A DNA stretch of 32,732 nucleotides from Prochlorococcus sp. AG-355-I20 (GCA_003280895.1 QCDM01000013.1:1-32732), one strand, 5' to 3'. Numbered from the stretch's first letter, positions 1-9,961 are shown. Notes: generated by a model from the letters alone, not told the origin. Made by a program: numbers and translations.

Positions 1-126
1 TTATCTTCTCAAAAAATTAAAAATACAAAAAAATTATATTTAATGACAACAAATAAAAAATTGTTTTATTCTCAATTTGATTTTAAAGAAGTTACTTCTC
101 AAAATTTATTGATTCGTGAAATATAA
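1..126 (+). CDS. GNAT family N-acetyltransferase, C-terminal fragment
   Basis: An open frame runs in from the left edge and stops at TAA 124-126, giving 41 residues. The end of the protein reads KLYLMTTN, then LFYSQFDFKEVTSQN, then IREI. This is the usual ending of GCN5-related acetyltransferases: a strand with LYLxTT, then a helix carrying F/Y and a GF-like turn (here FDF), followed by a short tail. That part of the fold closes the acetyl-CoA site and contributes to substrate choice, so the substrate cannot be told. The catalytic and CoA-binding motif A lies outside the window. It faces the minus-strand SnoaL-like gene, with stops 27 bases apart. An internal ATG at 43 exists, but the frame is open upstream, so a start there is unlikely. 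The family call is by pattern only. Confidence 0.65.
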   Translation, partial: LSSQKIKNTKKLYLMTTNKKLFYSQFDFKEVTSQNLLIREI

Positions 127-153
127 AGCACTCTGTTTATAAAGAAAACAAAA

Positions 154-585
154 CTAAGATACAAATTTACTATAAAGCCATCTTATAAAAGGGCCTAAAA
201 TAGGAACTGGTCCAAAAGTTGGGCCGCAAAAATCAAAGTAATCTCTGTGCTCTTTGATTAATCCATTTTCACCAAATATTAAACGAGTAGTGCCTGGATA
301 AATAAATTCTTTACCCATAATTTTTAAACCCATAGTCCATTCAACAAATCCACAATCCCCAGTTATGGAAATTGCATGAGTTTCTAAAAATACATCATCA
401 CATCTTTTAACTAGCTTTTCTTGAGCTTTAACATAAGAATCTAAGCCCTCTGTTTCCTGAGTTGGGTCTATAAAAATAACATTCTCATTATAAAATTCAG
501 CCCATTTTTGTTTTGTTGGTGCATCTGTACCATAAGGTTTAGTAAATAATCCCTTTAAATCTTCAATAGAAATTACTCTTGTCAT
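154..585 (-). CDS. NTF2/SnoaL-like domain protein, function unknown
   Basis: The product is 143 residues, a single small alpha+beta domain resembling the SnoaL / nuclear transport factor 2 superfamily. It has an N-terminal helix with KWAEFYNENVIFIDP, where an aromatic-rich helix leads into an FxDP strand as in many of these cone-shaped folds. Later strands end in KEHRDYFD, the typical hydrophilic strand lining the pocket. Members range from isomerases and hydrolases to ligand-binding proteins; nothing here fixes a reaction. The C-terminus is Pro/Gly-rich with an amphipathic end (PILGPFIRWLYSKF) that might contact a membrane, which is inference. There is no signal peptide. It lies 45 bases downstream of tRNA-Gly on the same strand. 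The fold assignment is moderate and the function unknown. Confidence 0.8.
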   Translation of the reverse strand: MTRVISIEDLKGLFTKPYGTDAPTKQKWAEFYNENVIFIDPTQETEGLDSYVKAQEKLVKRCDDVFLETHAISITGDCGFVEWTMGLKIMGKEFIYPGTTRLIFGENGLIKEHRDYFDFCGPTFGPVPILGPFIRWLYSKFVS

Positions 586-630
586 TACGAAATTATCGTT
601 GAGAATATTCTAAAAGATACAAACATTAAA

Positions 631-702
631 AGCGGATGAAGAGATTCGAACTCTCGACATTCTCCTTGGCAAGGAGATGCTCTACCACTGAGCTACATCC
701 GC
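631..702 (-). tRNA. trnG: tRNA-Gly (anticodon GCC)
   Basis: Read on the minus strand, the 72-base cloverleaf starts GCGGATG and ends CATCCGC plus discriminator U, a full seven-pair acceptor stem. The D arm holds AGCTCAGTGGTAGAGC. The anticodon stem CTCCT/AGGAG flanks the loop TTGCCAA, so the anticodon is GCC. The T arm is GAGAG-TTCGAAT-CTCTT (the last pair is a G-T wobble). CCA is not encoded (the next template bases are AAA), so it must be added after transcription, as is usual in cyanobacteria. No integrase or repeated tRNA end was seen nearby. Confidence 0.97.
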
Positions 703-741
703 ATAACTTATCCATTTTATCTCAAAGAAGGGCTTAATAAG

Positions 742-757
742 AAAAATAATTATTTTT
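742..757. repeat. 16-bp A/T palindrome after ribH
   Basis: The sequence AAAAATAATTATTTTT is a perfect palindrome just beyond the ribH stop codon. On the minus strand it could form only a weak A-U stem, so it may be a poor terminator or simply composition. There is no GC pair to stabilise it. Confidence 0.3.
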
Positions 758-764
758 TTTTTAA

Positions 765-1241
765 CTAATTTAAATTTTTAATTAAAGATCCCATCTCAAT
801 TGCTTGTAAAGCGTAATTCCAACCAAGATTATTCTTAATCCCTGCTCTTTCTAGAGCCTGCTGCATAGTATCAGTAGTTAAAACTCCAAAAATAATTGGA
901 ACATTATTTTCATTTGAAACTTGTGAAATACCTTTGCTCGCCTCAGATATAACTACATCATAGTGGGAAGTTTCCCCACGGATCACAGCCCCAAGAGCAA
1001 TTACTACGTCATAACTCTTTTTTTTCATGAGAGTTTTAGCTGCGATTGGTAATTCAAATGAACCAGGAACCCAAACTATATCTACTTGATTACTTATTTC
1101 AGAAGTATCTAAACCATGTCTTTTTAAACAATCAAGACAACCAGATAGAATTTTATTTGTGATTAAATCATTAAATCTTGCTATTACAATCCCAACTTTT
1201 AAAGTAGACGCATTAGTAAAAGAACCCTCAAAAATAGCCAT
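765..1241 (-). CDS. ribH: 6,7-dimethyl-8-ribityllumazine synthase
   Basis: RibH condenses 5-amino-6-ribitylamino-uracil with 3,4-dihydroxy-2-butanone 4-phosphate to give lumazine, the penultimate step of riboflavin synthesis in the cytosol. The 158-residue length is normal. Family motifs are all present: ARFND near residue 21 (substrate aromatic pocket), VPGSFELP at 58-65, [14 protein letters not shown] at 82-95 with the acid-base histidine at H93, and PIIFGVLTT further on. The start gives the usual MAIFEGSFT opening. The gene is 49 bases downstream of psbZ on the same strand and could be read from the psbZ promoter or from an AT-rich stretch just before its own start. The enzyme normally forms pentamers or 60-mers. 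Nothing is unusual. Confidence 0.97.
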   Translation of the reverse strand: MAIFEGSFTNASTLKVGIVIARFNDLITNKILSGCLDCLKRHGLDTSEISNQVDIVWVPGSFELPIAAKTLMKKKSYDVVIALGAVIRGETSHYDVVISEASKGISQVSNENNVPIIFGVLTTDTMQQALERAGIKNNLGWNYALQAIEMGSLIKNLN

Positions 1242-1290
1242 TAAATTTTACTTCGATATATTAATAGACTCTCACGAAAAGGTATTAAGT

Positions 1291-1488
1291 TCAAACTAAT
1301 GAAGAAACTATCCCTGTAACAAAAACTAAAACAACCCAAACAGCAGCAATAGAATAAATTTTTCTCCTACTTTCTTTCTGTCCTTCCTCAGTAGAAGGTT
1401 GAGTTACATATAGAACGGGTACTCCAACTACTGCAATTAAAGAAGCAAATAGTAGAGCATTTACGAAGAAAAAGTTAACAGCCTGCAT
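1291..1488 (-). CDS. psbZ: Photosystem II protein PsbZ (Ycf9)
   Basis: The 65-residue protein has two predicted membrane helices (about residues 5-27 and 44-64) joined by a short polar loop with QPSTEEGQKESRRK. The segment ASLIAVVGVPVLYVTQP closely fits the first helix of PsbZ, where SL-I-VVGVPV is conserved from cyanobacteria to plastids. PsbZ is a small core subunit of photosystem II in the thylakoid membrane that helps hold the outer antenna to the core. The gene is divergent from mutS and followed by ribH. A minus-strand TATAAT lies 23 bases before the start, giving a short leader. Confidence 0.95.
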   Translation of the reverse strand: MQAVNFFFVNALLFASLIAVVGVPVLYVTQPSTEEGQKESRRKIYSIAAVWVVLVFVTGIVSSLV

Positions 1489-1510
1489 AATTCAGTCTTA
1501 GGTTTCAAAT

Positions 1511-1527
1511 ATTATAAATACTATAAT
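1511..1527. promoter_or_regulatory. Back-to-back -10 elements between psbZ and mutS
   Basis: A minus-strand TATAAT lies at 1511-1516 (psbZ direction) and a plus-strand TATAAT at 1522-1527 (mutS direction). The psbZ element predicts a leader of roughly 15 bases; the mutS element predicts about 95. No good -35 was seen for either, which is common in cyanobacterial promoters. With the boxes only five bases apart, the two promoters should exclude each other. Both are inferred from sequence alone. Confidence 0.5.
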
Positions 1528-1592
1528 CTCATGAAAATGATAATTTTTAGAGAAAATTTACATACTTTAGCCACTTTAAGTGCAAAAAAAAA

Positions 1593-1620
1593 AATTCTAC
1601 CTAATATCTATTTAGGAATT
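1593..1620 (+). promoter_or_regulatory. Inverted repeat just upstream of mutS
   Basis: CCTAA (1600-1604) pairs with TTAGG (1612-1616) around a seven-base loop, flanked by AATT at 1593-1596 and 1617-1620 with a three-base bulge on the left. In mutS mRNA this would be a small hairpin ending eight bases before the ATG, so it might affect ribosome entry, or it may be an operator. No family of binding site is recognised. Confidence 0.3.
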
Positions 1621-1628
1621 GAAAAAGT

Positions 1629-4370
1629 ATGCAAGAAGATACGATAATTCAAAAGAATTTATTTGCGATTGGTAATGATAATAATGAGCAAAAAGAAATA
1701 ACAAAAATTCCAGAAAATTTATCTTTGGAAGATTTAAAAAAAGAATCGCTAAAAAGACCGAGACAAAGAAAAAATTCAACTAATTTAATAAATCAATTCA
1801 AGACTGATTTAGTTTCAAATAACAAAAATGTTTGCATCAATGAAAAATCATATAGCTATAAAACAGTTTCAAAAATTAAATTAACTCCTGTTATGAAGCA
1901 TTATGTAACTCTAAAAGAAGAAAATAAAGATAGGTTATTACTTTATAGATTAGGAGATTTTTTTGAATGTTTTTTTGAAGACGCTGTATTAATATCTAAC
2001 CTTTTAGAAATAACGCTTACTAGTAAAGATGCTGGCAAAGAGATTGGTAAGATCCCTATGGCAGGGGTTCCCCATCATGCAATGGAGAGATACTGTGCTG
2101 ATTTAATTAAAAAAAATTATTCTGTGGTTATATGCGATCAATTAGAAAAAAGTTCTGGAAATTATGGGACTCCAATTAAAAGAGGAATAACAAGAATAAT
2201 TACTCCTGGAACCGTAATTGAAGAGGGGATGTTGATAGCAAAGAAAAATAATTGGATTACTGCTATTTACTTATCAGAAGAAAACTCAGATGAATCTTAT
2301 GAATGGGGTATATCAAAAGCTGATGTAAGCACAGGAGAATTAATAACTTTAGAAGGCAAATCTCTGGCAAAACTATTTGATGAAATTATTAAATTAGATT
2401 CTTCAGAAATCATTGTAGAAAGCAATGCAGTAAGAAATTTATTAATTAAAGGAAATAGTCAAATTACATATACTGTTTCTCAAGAGACTAATTTTGGAAT
2501 TAATGAAGCAAATTATCTAATAAAAAATTATTTCCAAATTGCAAACCTAGAGGGAATAGGACTTAAAAATTTAAACAATGCAACAAGATCACTTGGAGGT
2601 TTATTAAATTATTTAGAAAAAATTAATCCTTCAAATTTAGATAAAGATTCTTCTTTAAAAATCTCATTAGACTTTCCACAAATCCAATATGGTCACAACA
2701 AATTAATTATTGATTATCAAACTCAAAAAAACTTAGAAATCAAAAATACACAACGAGAAAACAATTATGTAGGTTCGTTACTATGGAGTATTGATAGAAC
2801 TTATACTTGCATGGGCGCAAGGTGTTTAAGAAGGTGGATAGATTCACCACTATTAAATGTTAATGAAATTTATAAAAGACAAAATATAATCACAAACTTT
2901 ATTGAAACTAAACAATTACGTACAGATACTCAAAATTTACTTAGAGCAATGGGGGATTTAGAAAGACTTGCAGGTAGAGCTTGTGCAGGTCATGCAAGTC
3001 CGAGAGACTTAATTGCAATAGCTGAAGGTTTAAAAAAATTGCCTAGACTAAAATCGATAATTGAATTATTTAAATATGATCTCCCAGATTGGACTAATCA
3101 ATTAAAAAATATTGATGAAGGACTCTTAGAATTAGCCGATACTATAAGTTTTAAACTAATAGAAAATCCTCCTCTAAATATTAGTGAAGGAGGCATGATC
3201 CACGATGGTGTTGACAATATATTAGATGGTTTACGCAATTTGATGGATGATTACTCTGAGTGGCTAAATAAAGAGGAATTAAAAGAAAGGAAAATTAGCA
3301 AAATTTCAAACCTAAAGATTCAATTTCATAAAAATTTTGGTTATTACATTTCTATAAACAAGTCAAAAGTTAATTTAGCTCCACAACATTGGATCAAAAG
3401 GCAAACTCTTACTAATGAAGAAAGGTATATCACTTCAGAAATTAAAAATAAAGAAAATAAGATTTTCCAAATAAAAAGTAGAGCTTCATCAAAAGAATAT
3501 GAAATTTTCTGCGAATTAAGAAATATAGTTGCTGAAAAAACAAAACAAATAAGATCAATTGCAAGATCCATAGCATCTCTTGATGCGCTACTTGGTTTAT
3601 CAGTTACTGCAGTAGAAAACAATTTTATAAAACCTTCATTAATACCAATAAATGATTCAATGACAAAAAATAGTACAAAAATTATCGCAGGAAGAAATCC
3701 AATTGTAGAGCAATTGTTAAGTGATAAAAAGTTTGTAGCAAACGATATCTTTTTTGAGGATAATCAAAAATTAATTATATTAACGGGTCCCAATGCAAGC
3801 GGAAAAAGTTGCTTTATAAGACAACTTGGTTTAATACAAATTCTCACACAAATTGGGAGCTTTGTTCCTGCTAATAATGCTGAAATCAAAATTGCAGATA
3901 GGATTTTCACAAGAATTGGGGCAGTTGATGATCAATCATCTGGACAATCAACATTTATGGTAGAAATGTCTGAAACTGCATCAATTCTAAATCAGGCAAC
4001 TTCTAGCTCACTAGTTTTACTTGATGAGATAGGCAGAGGGACATCTACTTTTGATGGACTTTCAATAGCTTGGTCAGTAAGTGAATATCTTGCAAAAAAA
4101 ATTCAATGTAATACTATTTTTGCTACGCACTATCATGAGCTGAATTATTTAAAAAATTCAAATAAGAATATACAAAATTTTCAAGTTTTAGTAGAACAGA
4201 ATAACGATCAGCTAATCTTTAGCCACAGGATTGTTAAAGGGGGCTCAAACAAAAGCTATGGCATTGAAGCAGCTAAATTAGCAGGAGTTCCAAAAGAAGT
4301 TATAGAAAAAGCAAAATCAGTTTTAAATTCTTTAGAAGAAAATAACAAATTAAATTATGATATTAATTAG
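1629..4370 (+). CDS. mutS: DNA mismatch repair protein MutS
   Basis: MutS recognises base mismatches and small loops and triggers repair in an ATP-dependent way. The 913-residue protein has a polar N-terminal extension of about 75 residues, then the mismatch-binding domain with the Phe-x-Glu motif at F111-F112-E113 (GDFFECF). The connector, core and clamp domains follow. The C-terminal ATPase has Walker A GPNASGKS at 720-727, Walker [11 protein letters not shown] with D799-E800, and FATHYHEL after it. The far C-terminus has the helix-turn-helix dimer region ([13 protein letters not shown]). The ATG at 1629 is the first in this long frame; a start nearer residue 85 would give E. coli-like length, but the extension keeps the same codon bias. 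MutL is not in this window. Confidence 0.97.
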   Translation: MQEDTIIQKNLFAIGNDNNEQKEITKIPENLSLEDLKKESLKRPRQRKNSTNLINQFKTDLVSNNKNVCINEKSYSYKTVSKIKLTPVMKHYVTLKEENKDRLLLYRLGDFFECFFEDAVLISNLLEITLTSKDAGKEIGKIPMAGVPHHAMERYCADLIKKNYSVVICDQLEKSSGNYGTPIKRGITRIITPGTVIEEGMLIAKKNNWITAIYLSEENSDESYEWGISKADVSTGELITLEGKSLAKLFDEIIKLDSSEIIVESNAVRNLLIKGNSQITYTVSQETNFGINEANYLIKNYFQIANLEGIGLKNLNNATRSLGGLLNYLEKINPSNLDKDSSLKISLDFPQIQYGHNKLIIDYQTQKNLEIKNTQRENNYVGSLLWSIDRTYTCMGARCLRRWIDSPLLNVNEIYKRQNIITNFIETKQLRTDTQNLLRAMGDLERLAGRACAGHASPRDLIAIAEGLKKLPRLKSIIELFKYDLPDWTNQLKNIDEGLLELADTISFKLIENPPLNISEGGMIHDGVDNILDGLRNLMDDYSEWLNKEELKERKISKISNLKIQFHKNFGYYISINKSKVNLAPQHWIKRQTLTNEERYITSEIKNKENKIFQIKSRASSKEYEIFCELRNIVAEKTKQIRSIARSIASLDALLGLSVTAVENNFIKPSLIPINDSMTKNSTKIIAGRNPIVEQLLSDKKFVANDIFFEDNQKLIILTGPNASGKSCFIRQLGLIQILTQIGSFVPANNAEIKIADRIFTRIGAVDDQSSGQSTFMVEMSETASILNQATSSSLVLLDEIGRGTSTFDGLSIAWSVSEYLAKKIQCNTIFATHYHELNYLKNSNKNIQNFQVLVEQNNDQLIFSHRIVKGGSNKSYGIEAAKLAGVPKEVIEKAKSVLNSLEENNKLNYDIN

Positions 4371-4401
4371 ATTTTTGACATTTTTATAAAATAAATACTT
4401 T

Positions 4402-5025
4402 TTAGATTGTTTCCCTCAATAAGGCGTTAACCGCAGCAGCTGCCATGGCAGCACCTCCCCTAGTTGAATTCAAAACAATTCTAGGAAGATCAGTTGAAAT
4501 CAGTTTGTTTTTGCTATTCTCTACCCCAATAAATCCAACAGGCATCCCGATAATTAAACTAGGTAAATCTTTTGCATTTTCTAAAATTTCAATTAAATAA
4601 GTTAACGCTGTAGGCGAACTGCCAATAACTACAATTGGAGATTTGCTTCCATAATTTATAGCGGATAACTCCTTCCAACCTTCACTTAAGCCATATGCAG
4701 TTTTTGTTAAGTTTGTATGATTATTTTTTCCAAACCACATTCTAGCGGTGAATACTTTATTCCTAGTGGTATTTTCTGCCATGGATTTTATTGCTGCTGC
4801 TGCCATATCGGTATCAGTTAAAATAGGAGCACCATTTTTAAGTGCCTGAAGACCTTTTTCACAAGCACCTTCACTAAAATTTACAAGATTTTGAACTGTA
4901 AAATCTCCTGAAGTATGGACTAATCTCTCTAAAACTTTTTTTTCCAAATAATTTAGATCATTGGCTGCTAAACGAGATCTTATGAATCTGATGCTTTCCA
5001 AAAAAATTGGATGATCTAATACCAT
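4402..5025 (-). CDS. cobH: Precorrin-8X methylmutase (CobH/CbiC)
   Basis: CobH moves the C11 methyl group of precorrin-8X to C12 to form hydrogenobyrinate (CbiC does the same on the cobalt form), a late corrin-ring step of cobalamin synthesis. The 207-residue length fits the family. Visible markers are HPIFLESIRFI near the N-terminus, the catalytic histidine H37 in VHTSGD, the DTDMAAAAI segment, VVIGSSPTAL and IGMPVGFIGVENSK in the C-terminal half, and the glycine/alanine-rich GGAAMAAAAVNALL end. It stands alone here, converging with mutS (31-base gap) and diverging from holA (58-base gap); cobalamin genes are generally scattered in picocyanobacteria. Pseudocobalamin is the usual product in that group, which is family knowledge. 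Confidence 0.95.
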   Translation of the reverse strand: MVLDHPIFLESIRFIRSRLAANDLNYLEKKVLERLVHTSGDFTVQNLVNFSEGACEKGLQALKNGAPILTDTDMAAAAIKSMAENTTRNKVFTARMWFGKNNHTNLTKTAYGLSEGWKELSAINYGSKSPIVVIGSSPTALTYLIEILENAKDLPSLIIGMPVGFIGVENSKNKLISTDLPRIVLNSTRGGAAMAAAAVNALLRETI

Positions 5026-5083
5026 TAAATTTAATTTGTGTTAGAAGTAATCATAGTTAATATATGGTTTTTATTGAGCTATT
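5026..5083. promoter_or_regulatory. Divergent promoter region cobH/holA
   Basis: This 58-base AT-rich gap must hold the start signals for both genes. A minus-strand TATATT at 5059-5064 suits cobH, with a leader near 26 bases. No single -10 stands out for holA. No operator-like palindrome was seen. Confidence 0.35.
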
Positions 5084-6085
5084 ATGCCAATACAAATATT
5101 ATGGGGTAATGATCTAAATGCTCAAAATACATTTATTCAAAAATTAATTGATAAGGAAGTATCCAAAGAATGGAAAGAAATAAACGTAACTAATTTAAAT
5201 GGAGATGATGATGAACAAGTTAATAAAGCTTTTGATGAAGTGCTTACGCCTCCTTTTGGAGATGGATACAGAATAGTTACATTGAAAAATAATCCCATTT
5301 TTACTGCCAAAAATGAAGATCTAAGAACTAAATTTGAAAAAATTCATGACAATATACCTCAAAATACTTATTTCATTTTGCAAAATGTAAAAAAACCAGA
5401 CTCAAGACTAAAGAGTACTAAATTTTTACAAAAACTTATCAAAAATAATTTAGCGAAAGAAAAATCATTTTCTTTACCAGAAATCTGGGACTATGAGGGA
5501 CAAAAAAGATTTTTAGAAGATGCAGCAAATGAAATGAATATCAAAATTGATAAAAATGCAGCTGAATTAATTATTGAATCAGTTGGTAATGACAGCTTTA
5601 AACTAATAAATGAATTAGCCAAAGCAAAAACATACCTCTCTGCAGTATCAAGTGATTCGAATTCACAACTTTTTCTTAAAAGTATTGATATAAAAAAAAT
5701 ATTTAGTGATCATCAATCCAATATTTTCAAAATCATTGATCTTCTCTTACAAAAAAACATTAATGAAAGCCTCATTGAAATAAATTATTCTTTACAGAAA
5801 GGAGAACCTGCTTTAAGACTAAATGCAGGTTTAATTAGTCAAATAAGAATTCATACCATTATAAAACTAGCAGTTAATTCAGGTAACGATAATCCAGAAA
5901 AGATTTGTAATCTTGCAGGCATTTCTAATCCAAAAAGAATTTTTTTTATTCGAAAAAAAGTCAAAAATGTATCTCAAGAATATTTAATTAATTTAATGAG
6001 TAACTTACTAGATATTGAATCATTACTAAAACAAGGTAATAAGCCTATAAATGTTTTTACAGAGAAATTAATTAATTTAAGTTAA
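5084..6085 (+). CDS. holA: DNA polymerase III delta subunit
   Basis: Delta is the clamp-opening subunit of the DNA polymerase III clamp loader; it binds and opens the beta ring together with DnaX and delta-prime. The 333-residue protein has the typical opening in which a short strand leads to a dimer-like AAA+ fold without Walker motifs (PIQILWGNDLNAQ). FGDGYRIVTLKN follows near residues 60-73, and there are NTYFILQN and KSFSLPEIWD segments in the middle. A collar domain of helices ends in a segment with LNAGLISQIRIH and NVFTEKLI. Sequence conservation in this family is low, so the call rests on overall pattern and length. lysC follows after 39 bases on the same strand, so the two may be cotranscribed. 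dnaX, its partner, is also in this window at 19627. Confidence 0.88.
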   Translation: MPIQILWGNDLNAQNTFIQKLIDKEVSKEWKEINVTNLNGDDDEQVNKAFDEVLTPPFGDGYRIVTLKNNPIFTAKNEDLRTKFEKIHDNIPQNTYFILQNVKKPDSRLKSTKFLQKLIKNNLAKEKSFSLPEIWDYEGQKRFLEDAANEMNIKIDKNAAELIIESVGNDSFKLINELAKAKTYLSAVSSDSNSQLFLKSIDIKKIFSDHQSNIFKIIDLLLQKNINESLIEINYSLQKGEPALRLNAGLISQIRIHTIIKLAVNSGNDNPEKICNLAGISNPKRIFFIRKKVKNVSQEYLINLMSNLLDIESLLKQGNKPINVFTEKLINLS

Positions 6086-6124
6086 CCAAATTATAAGTTT
6101 AAGAATTTACATTATGATTTAAGT

Positions 6125-7885
6125 ATGGCTTTACTAGTAAAAAAATTTGGCGGTACTTCTGTCGGTGATATAAAAAAAATTAAAAATATTGCAAGTAGCA
6201 TTTGTCAAAGTAAAGAAGCAGGGAATGAAATTGTCGTAGTTGTCTCTGCGATGGGGCAAACTACAGATGATTTAAATTGTTTAGCGGAATCAATTAGTAA
6301 AAATCCTAATCGAAGAGAATTGGATATGCTTCTCTCAACTGGAGAGCAAGTAACCATAGCTCTTCTTTCAATGGCATTAAACGAATACGGAATACCTGCA
6401 ATTTCAATGACTGGTAGCCAGGTTGGAATTATTACTGAATCAATTCATGGGAAAGCGAGAATTCTGGATATTAAAACAGAAAGGATCCAAAATTATGTAA
6501 ATCAGGGTTTTGTAGTTGTCGTGGCTGGATTTCAAGGAACAACATTAAGCCATACGGGTTCAATGGAAATTACAACTTTAGGTAGAGGTGGTTCAGATAC
6601 TTCCGCGGTAGCTTTATCAACAGCTTTAGGAGCTGAGACTTGCGAAATTTATACAGACGTTCCAGGGGTTCTTACTACTGATCCAAGGATTGTTCCTAAT
6701 GCAAAACTCTTAGATGAAATTAGCTGCGAGGAAATGCTTGAACTTGCAAGCGTCGGTGCTTCAGTTCTGCATCCAAGAGCAGTAGAAATTGCTCGCAATT
6801 ATGGAATTAAATTGTGTGTCAAATCAAGCCAAAGTGACTCCAGTGGGACTCTCCTAGAAAGTCAAATCCAACCTCTCCCGCTAAAAAGAGGAAGCTTAGA
6901 ATTAACAAAAACAGTCAATAGTCTTGAAGTATTAGAAAACCAAGCAGTATTCAGTCTCTCAAATATTCCTGATAGGCCTGGGATTGCTGCGCAAATATTT
7001 GAAAAACTCTCAGAAGCAAGTATTAACGTAGATTTAATAATACAAGCGACAAATGATGGAAATAAAAACGATATTACATTTACTGTTGGTGAATTAGAAG
7101 TAAAAAAGACTGCAGAACAATGTGAACTTATAACTAGTCAATTAGGGGGAGAATTTAACTTAAAAACCAACATGACTAAATTAAGTATTCAAGGAGCAGG
7201 CATTATGGGCAGACCTAGTGTTTCAGCTGATTTATTTGATACTTTATCTCAAGCGAATATAAATGTTAGGTTAATAGCTACTAGTGAAATTAAAGTCAGC
7301 TGTGTAATTGAAATTAATAATATACCAAAAGCTATTAGATTCGTTGCTGAGAAATTTAAGTTATCCGATACACAAATATTTGTTAATCCAATCAATGAAA
7401 AACAAGATCAACCTGAAGTAAGAGGAATTGCATTAGATAAAAACCAAGTTCAGGTAAGCTTTAGAAAACTGCCTGATCGTCCAGGTGTAGCAGCATCGAT
7501 ATGTTTAGCATTAGCTGAAAATAATTTGCTTATCGATACTATTGTTCAGTCTGAAAGAATTTCCTCTTTAAAAACTAAGGATATTAGTCTTACAATGAAT
7601 AAACAAGATAGAGAAAAAGCTAACTTAGTTTTTGAGGCCTTAACAAAAAAATTACCCGGATCATACATTGAAGATGGCCCTGCAATAGCAAAAGTAAGTA
7701 CTGTAGGGGCGGGAATGGCATTTAAGGTTGGGACTGCTGGAAAAATATTTAGAGCATTGGCTGACCAAAATATCAATATTGAAATGATTGCCACTAGTGA
7801 AATTAGGACTTCATGTATTGTCTTAGAAAAAGATTGTGACAAAGCAGTTAATGCGATTCATAGTCATTTCGAATTAGAAAAATAA
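6125..7885 (+). CDS. lysC: Aspartate kinase with four ACT domains
   Basis: The enzyme phosphorylates aspartate, the first step toward lysine/diaminopimelate, threonine and methionine. The kinase domain (about residues 1-240) begins with KFGGTSVGD at 7-15, has LLSTGEQVT in the middle and TLGRGGSDTSAVALSTALGA, then the aspartate-binding EIYTDVPGVLTTDPR. Four ACT-type segments follow, starting near residues 276, 353, 443 and 522. The first and third carry PDRPG(I/V)AA, and the second and fourth carry IATSEI(K/R)(V/T)SC, so an ACT pair has been duplicated. This 586-residue architecture is typical of cyanobacteria, against two ACT domains in most bacterial forms, and implies feedback control by end products (lysine and threonine in known examples). 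asd and dapA lie about 6 kb away on the other strand. Confidence 0.96.
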   Translation: MALLVKKFGGTSVGDIKKIKNIASSICQSKEAGNEIVVVVSAMGQTTDDLNCLAESISKNPNRRELDMLLSTGEQVTIALLSMALNEYGIPAISMTGSQVGIITESIHGKARILDIKTERIQNYVNQGFVVVVAGFQGTTLSHTGSMEITTLGRGGSDTSAVALSTALGAETCEIYTDVPGVLTTDPRIVPNAKLLDEISCEEMLELASVGASVLHPRAVEIARNYGIKLCVKSSQSDSSGTLLESQIQPLPLKRGSLELTKTVNSLEVLENQAVFSLSNIPDRPGIAAQIFEKLSEASINVDLIIQATNDGNKNDITFTVGELEVKKTAEQCELITSQLGGEFNLKTNMTKLSIQGAGIMGRPSVSADLFDTLSQANINVRLIATSEIKVSCVIEINNIPKAIRFVAEKFKLSDTQIFVNPINEKQDQPEVRGIALDKNQVQVSFRKLPDRPGVAASICLALAENNLLIDTIVQSERISSLKTKDISLTMNKQDREKANLVFEALTKKLPGSYIEDGPAIAKVSTVGAGMAFKVGTAGKIFRALADQNINIEMIATSEIRTSCIVLEKDCDKAVNAIHSHFELEK

Positions 7886-7892
7886 GTTCTTT

Positions 7893-9935
7893 TTAATTAT
7901 TTCTTGCCAATTTTTGTCTTAATTTTTTGATTCTATCCCTCACATTTGCTGCTTCTTCAAAATTTAACTCTTTTGCAGCGTCTTTCATTTTAATTTCTAA
8001 CTTTTCTATTAAGTCAGGCAATTCTTCGAGCAAACATTGATTATCACTGGAACTGAGAATTGCGTCAGTTTTGTTATTAACTATATTTATTAAATCTTTA
8101 GATAAACCACCAGCATCTAGTTTTCTGGAAAGTTCTAGAAATGATAATATTGAATTTTCTATTTTTTTGCCTGCAGGTTTTGGAGTAATATCATTGACTT
8201 GGTTATATTTTTTTTGAATAGTTCTTCTTCTTTCAGTTTCAGATATTGCTCTTTTCATTGAATCTGTAAAGTTATCTGCATAAAGCAAGGCAACACCTTC
8301 AACATGTCTTGCAGCTCTTCCTATTGTTTGAATCAATGACCTTTCTGCCCTCAGAAAACCTTCTTTATCAGCATCTAAAATGGCGACTAAAGATACTTCA
8401 GGGAGATCTAGTCCCTCTCTTAATAAATTAACTCCTACCAAAACATCATATTCGCCCAGTCTAAGGTCTTGAATAATTTCAATTCTTTCAATTGAATGTA
8501 TTTCGGAATGCAAATATCTAACTCTTACTTTATTTTCAGATAAAAAATCAGTTAGATCTTCAGCCATTCTCTTAGTAAGTGTTGTCACAAGCACTCTTTG
8601 ATTCTTTTCAGCTCTAATTCTTATTTCAGATAACAGATCTTCTATTTGGCCTTCACTAGGTCTGACATCAATTAACGGATCTAATACCCCAGTTGGTCTT
8701 ATAACTTGCTCAATAAATTCACCATCACATTGATCTAATTCCCATTGACCGGGGGTTGCACTTATAAATAATGTCTGTTTTGATTTTTCCCAAAACTCTT
8801 CACATTTTAAAGGTCTATTATCTGCAGCACTTGGCAACCTAAAACCATGATCTATTAAAACTTTTTTTCTAGATTGATCACCGTTGTACATCGCATGAAG
8901 TTGAGGACATGTTACATGACTCTCATCAACTACCAACAACCAATCTTTGGGAAAGTAATCTATTAAGCATTCTGGCGGTGAACCTTCCTCTCTACCTGAT
9001 AAATGACGGGCATAATTCTCAACTCCATTACAATAACCAACCTCTTTAAGCATTTCTAAATCATATTTTGTACGTTGTTCTAAACGTTGAGCCTCTAATA
9101 ATTTTCCTTCATATGTAAATTTATCGAGTTGAGTTTTTAATTCACCTCTAATTGCACTTATTGCACTCTCAAGTCTTTCTTTTGGAGTTACAAAATGCTT
9201 CGCTGGGTAAACGCTAACTTGTTCCAAACTTTCAAGTATTTCTCCTGTAGTAGGGTCAACATATCTAATAGCCTCGACTTCATCACCAAATAACTCAATT
9301 CTTATTAATCTATCTTCATAAGCTGGACCGATTTCTAAAACATCACCTTTAATTCTGAATCTACCTCTAGTAATTTCAATATCATTTCTAGTATATTGAT
9401 TTTCAACGAGAGATCTCAAAGAAGAACGTAGATTTATTGATTTTCCCACTTCAAATTTAACTGCAGCTTTTAAATACTCACTCGGTATACCAAGACCATA
9501 AATACAACTTATTGAGGCTACAACAATTACATCTTTTCTTTCAAATAATGAGCGTGTTGCGGAATGCCTAAGCATATCTATTTCTTCATTAATTGAAGCA
9601 GTTTTGGCTATGTAAGTATCACTTACAGGTACATAAGCTTCAGGTTGATAATAATCGTAGTAAGAAATGAAGTACTCAACAGCATTTTTTGGAAAAAACT
9701 CCCTTAATTCATTACATAGTTGAGCAGCCAACGTTTTGTTATGGGCTAAAACAAGTGCTGGTCTTCCTGTTTGTTGTATAACATTGGCAATGGTAAATGT
9801 TTTACCAGTTCCGGTAGCTCCTAAAAGAGTCTGAAACTGTTTACCATTATTTACGCCTTTAACTAATTTTTTTATAGCTTCTGGTTGATCTCCATTTGGT
9901 TCGTAAGGAGCTTGAAGCTTATAGTTGTTCATCAA
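7893..9935 (-). CDS. uvrB: UvrABC excision nuclease subunit B
   Basis: UvrB verifies DNA damage handed over by UvrA and then recruits UvrC for dual incision in nucleotide excision repair. The 680-residue protein starts [17 protein letters not shown], the standard UvrB beginning. Walker A GATGTGKT is at 39-46. The damage-probing beta-hairpin follows with [12 protein letters not shown] at about 92-103. DEAD-like [14 protein letters not shown], and the last helicase motif QTIGRAARH near residue 540 are all present. A C-terminal UVR coiled coil ([19 protein letters not shown]) closes the protein and binds UvrC. It is 26 bases downstream of ycf23, probably one transcript, and converges on lysC with only seven bases between stops. 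A second in-frame ATG directly follows the first. Confidence 0.98.
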   Translation of the reverse strand: MMNNYKLQAPYEPNGDQPEAIKKLVKGVNNGKQFQTLLGATGTGKTFTIANVIQQTGRPALVLAHNKTLAAQLCNELREFFPKNAVEYFISYYDYYQPEAYVPVSDTYIAKTASINEEIDMLRHSATRSLFERKDVIVVASISCIYGLGIPSEYLKAAVKFEVGKSINLRSSLRSLVENQYTRNDIEITRGRFRIKGDVLEIGPAYEDRLIRIELFGDEVEAIRYVDPTTGEILESLEQVSVYPAKHFVTPKERLESAISAIRGELKTQLDKFTYEGKLLEAQRLEQRTKYDLEMLKEVGYCNGVENYARHLSGREEGSPPECLIDYFPKDWLLVVDESHVTCPQLHAMYNGDQSRKKVLIDHGFRLPSAADNRPLKCEEFWEKSKQTLFISATPGQWELDQCDGEFIEQVIRPTGVLDPLIDVRPSEGQIEDLLSEIRIRAEKNQRVLVTTLTKRMAEDLTDFLSENKVRVRYLHSEIHSIERIEIIQDLRLGEYDVLVGVNLLREGLDLPEVSLVAILDADKEGFLRAERSLIQTIGRAARHVEGVALLYADNFTDSMKRAISETERRRTIQKKYNQVNDITPKPAGKKIENSILSFLELSRKLDAGGLSKDLINIVNNKTDAILSSSDNQCLLEELPDLIEKLEIKMKDAAKELNFEEAANVRDRIKKLRQKLARNN

Positions 9936-9961
9936 GCTAGTAGCTAAAAGATGTTGCTATA

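Noticed and set aside
631..702. tRNA-Gly as an integration site of a mobile element
   Set aside because: No integrase and no duplicated tRNA 3' end were seen; neighbours are core genes on both sides.
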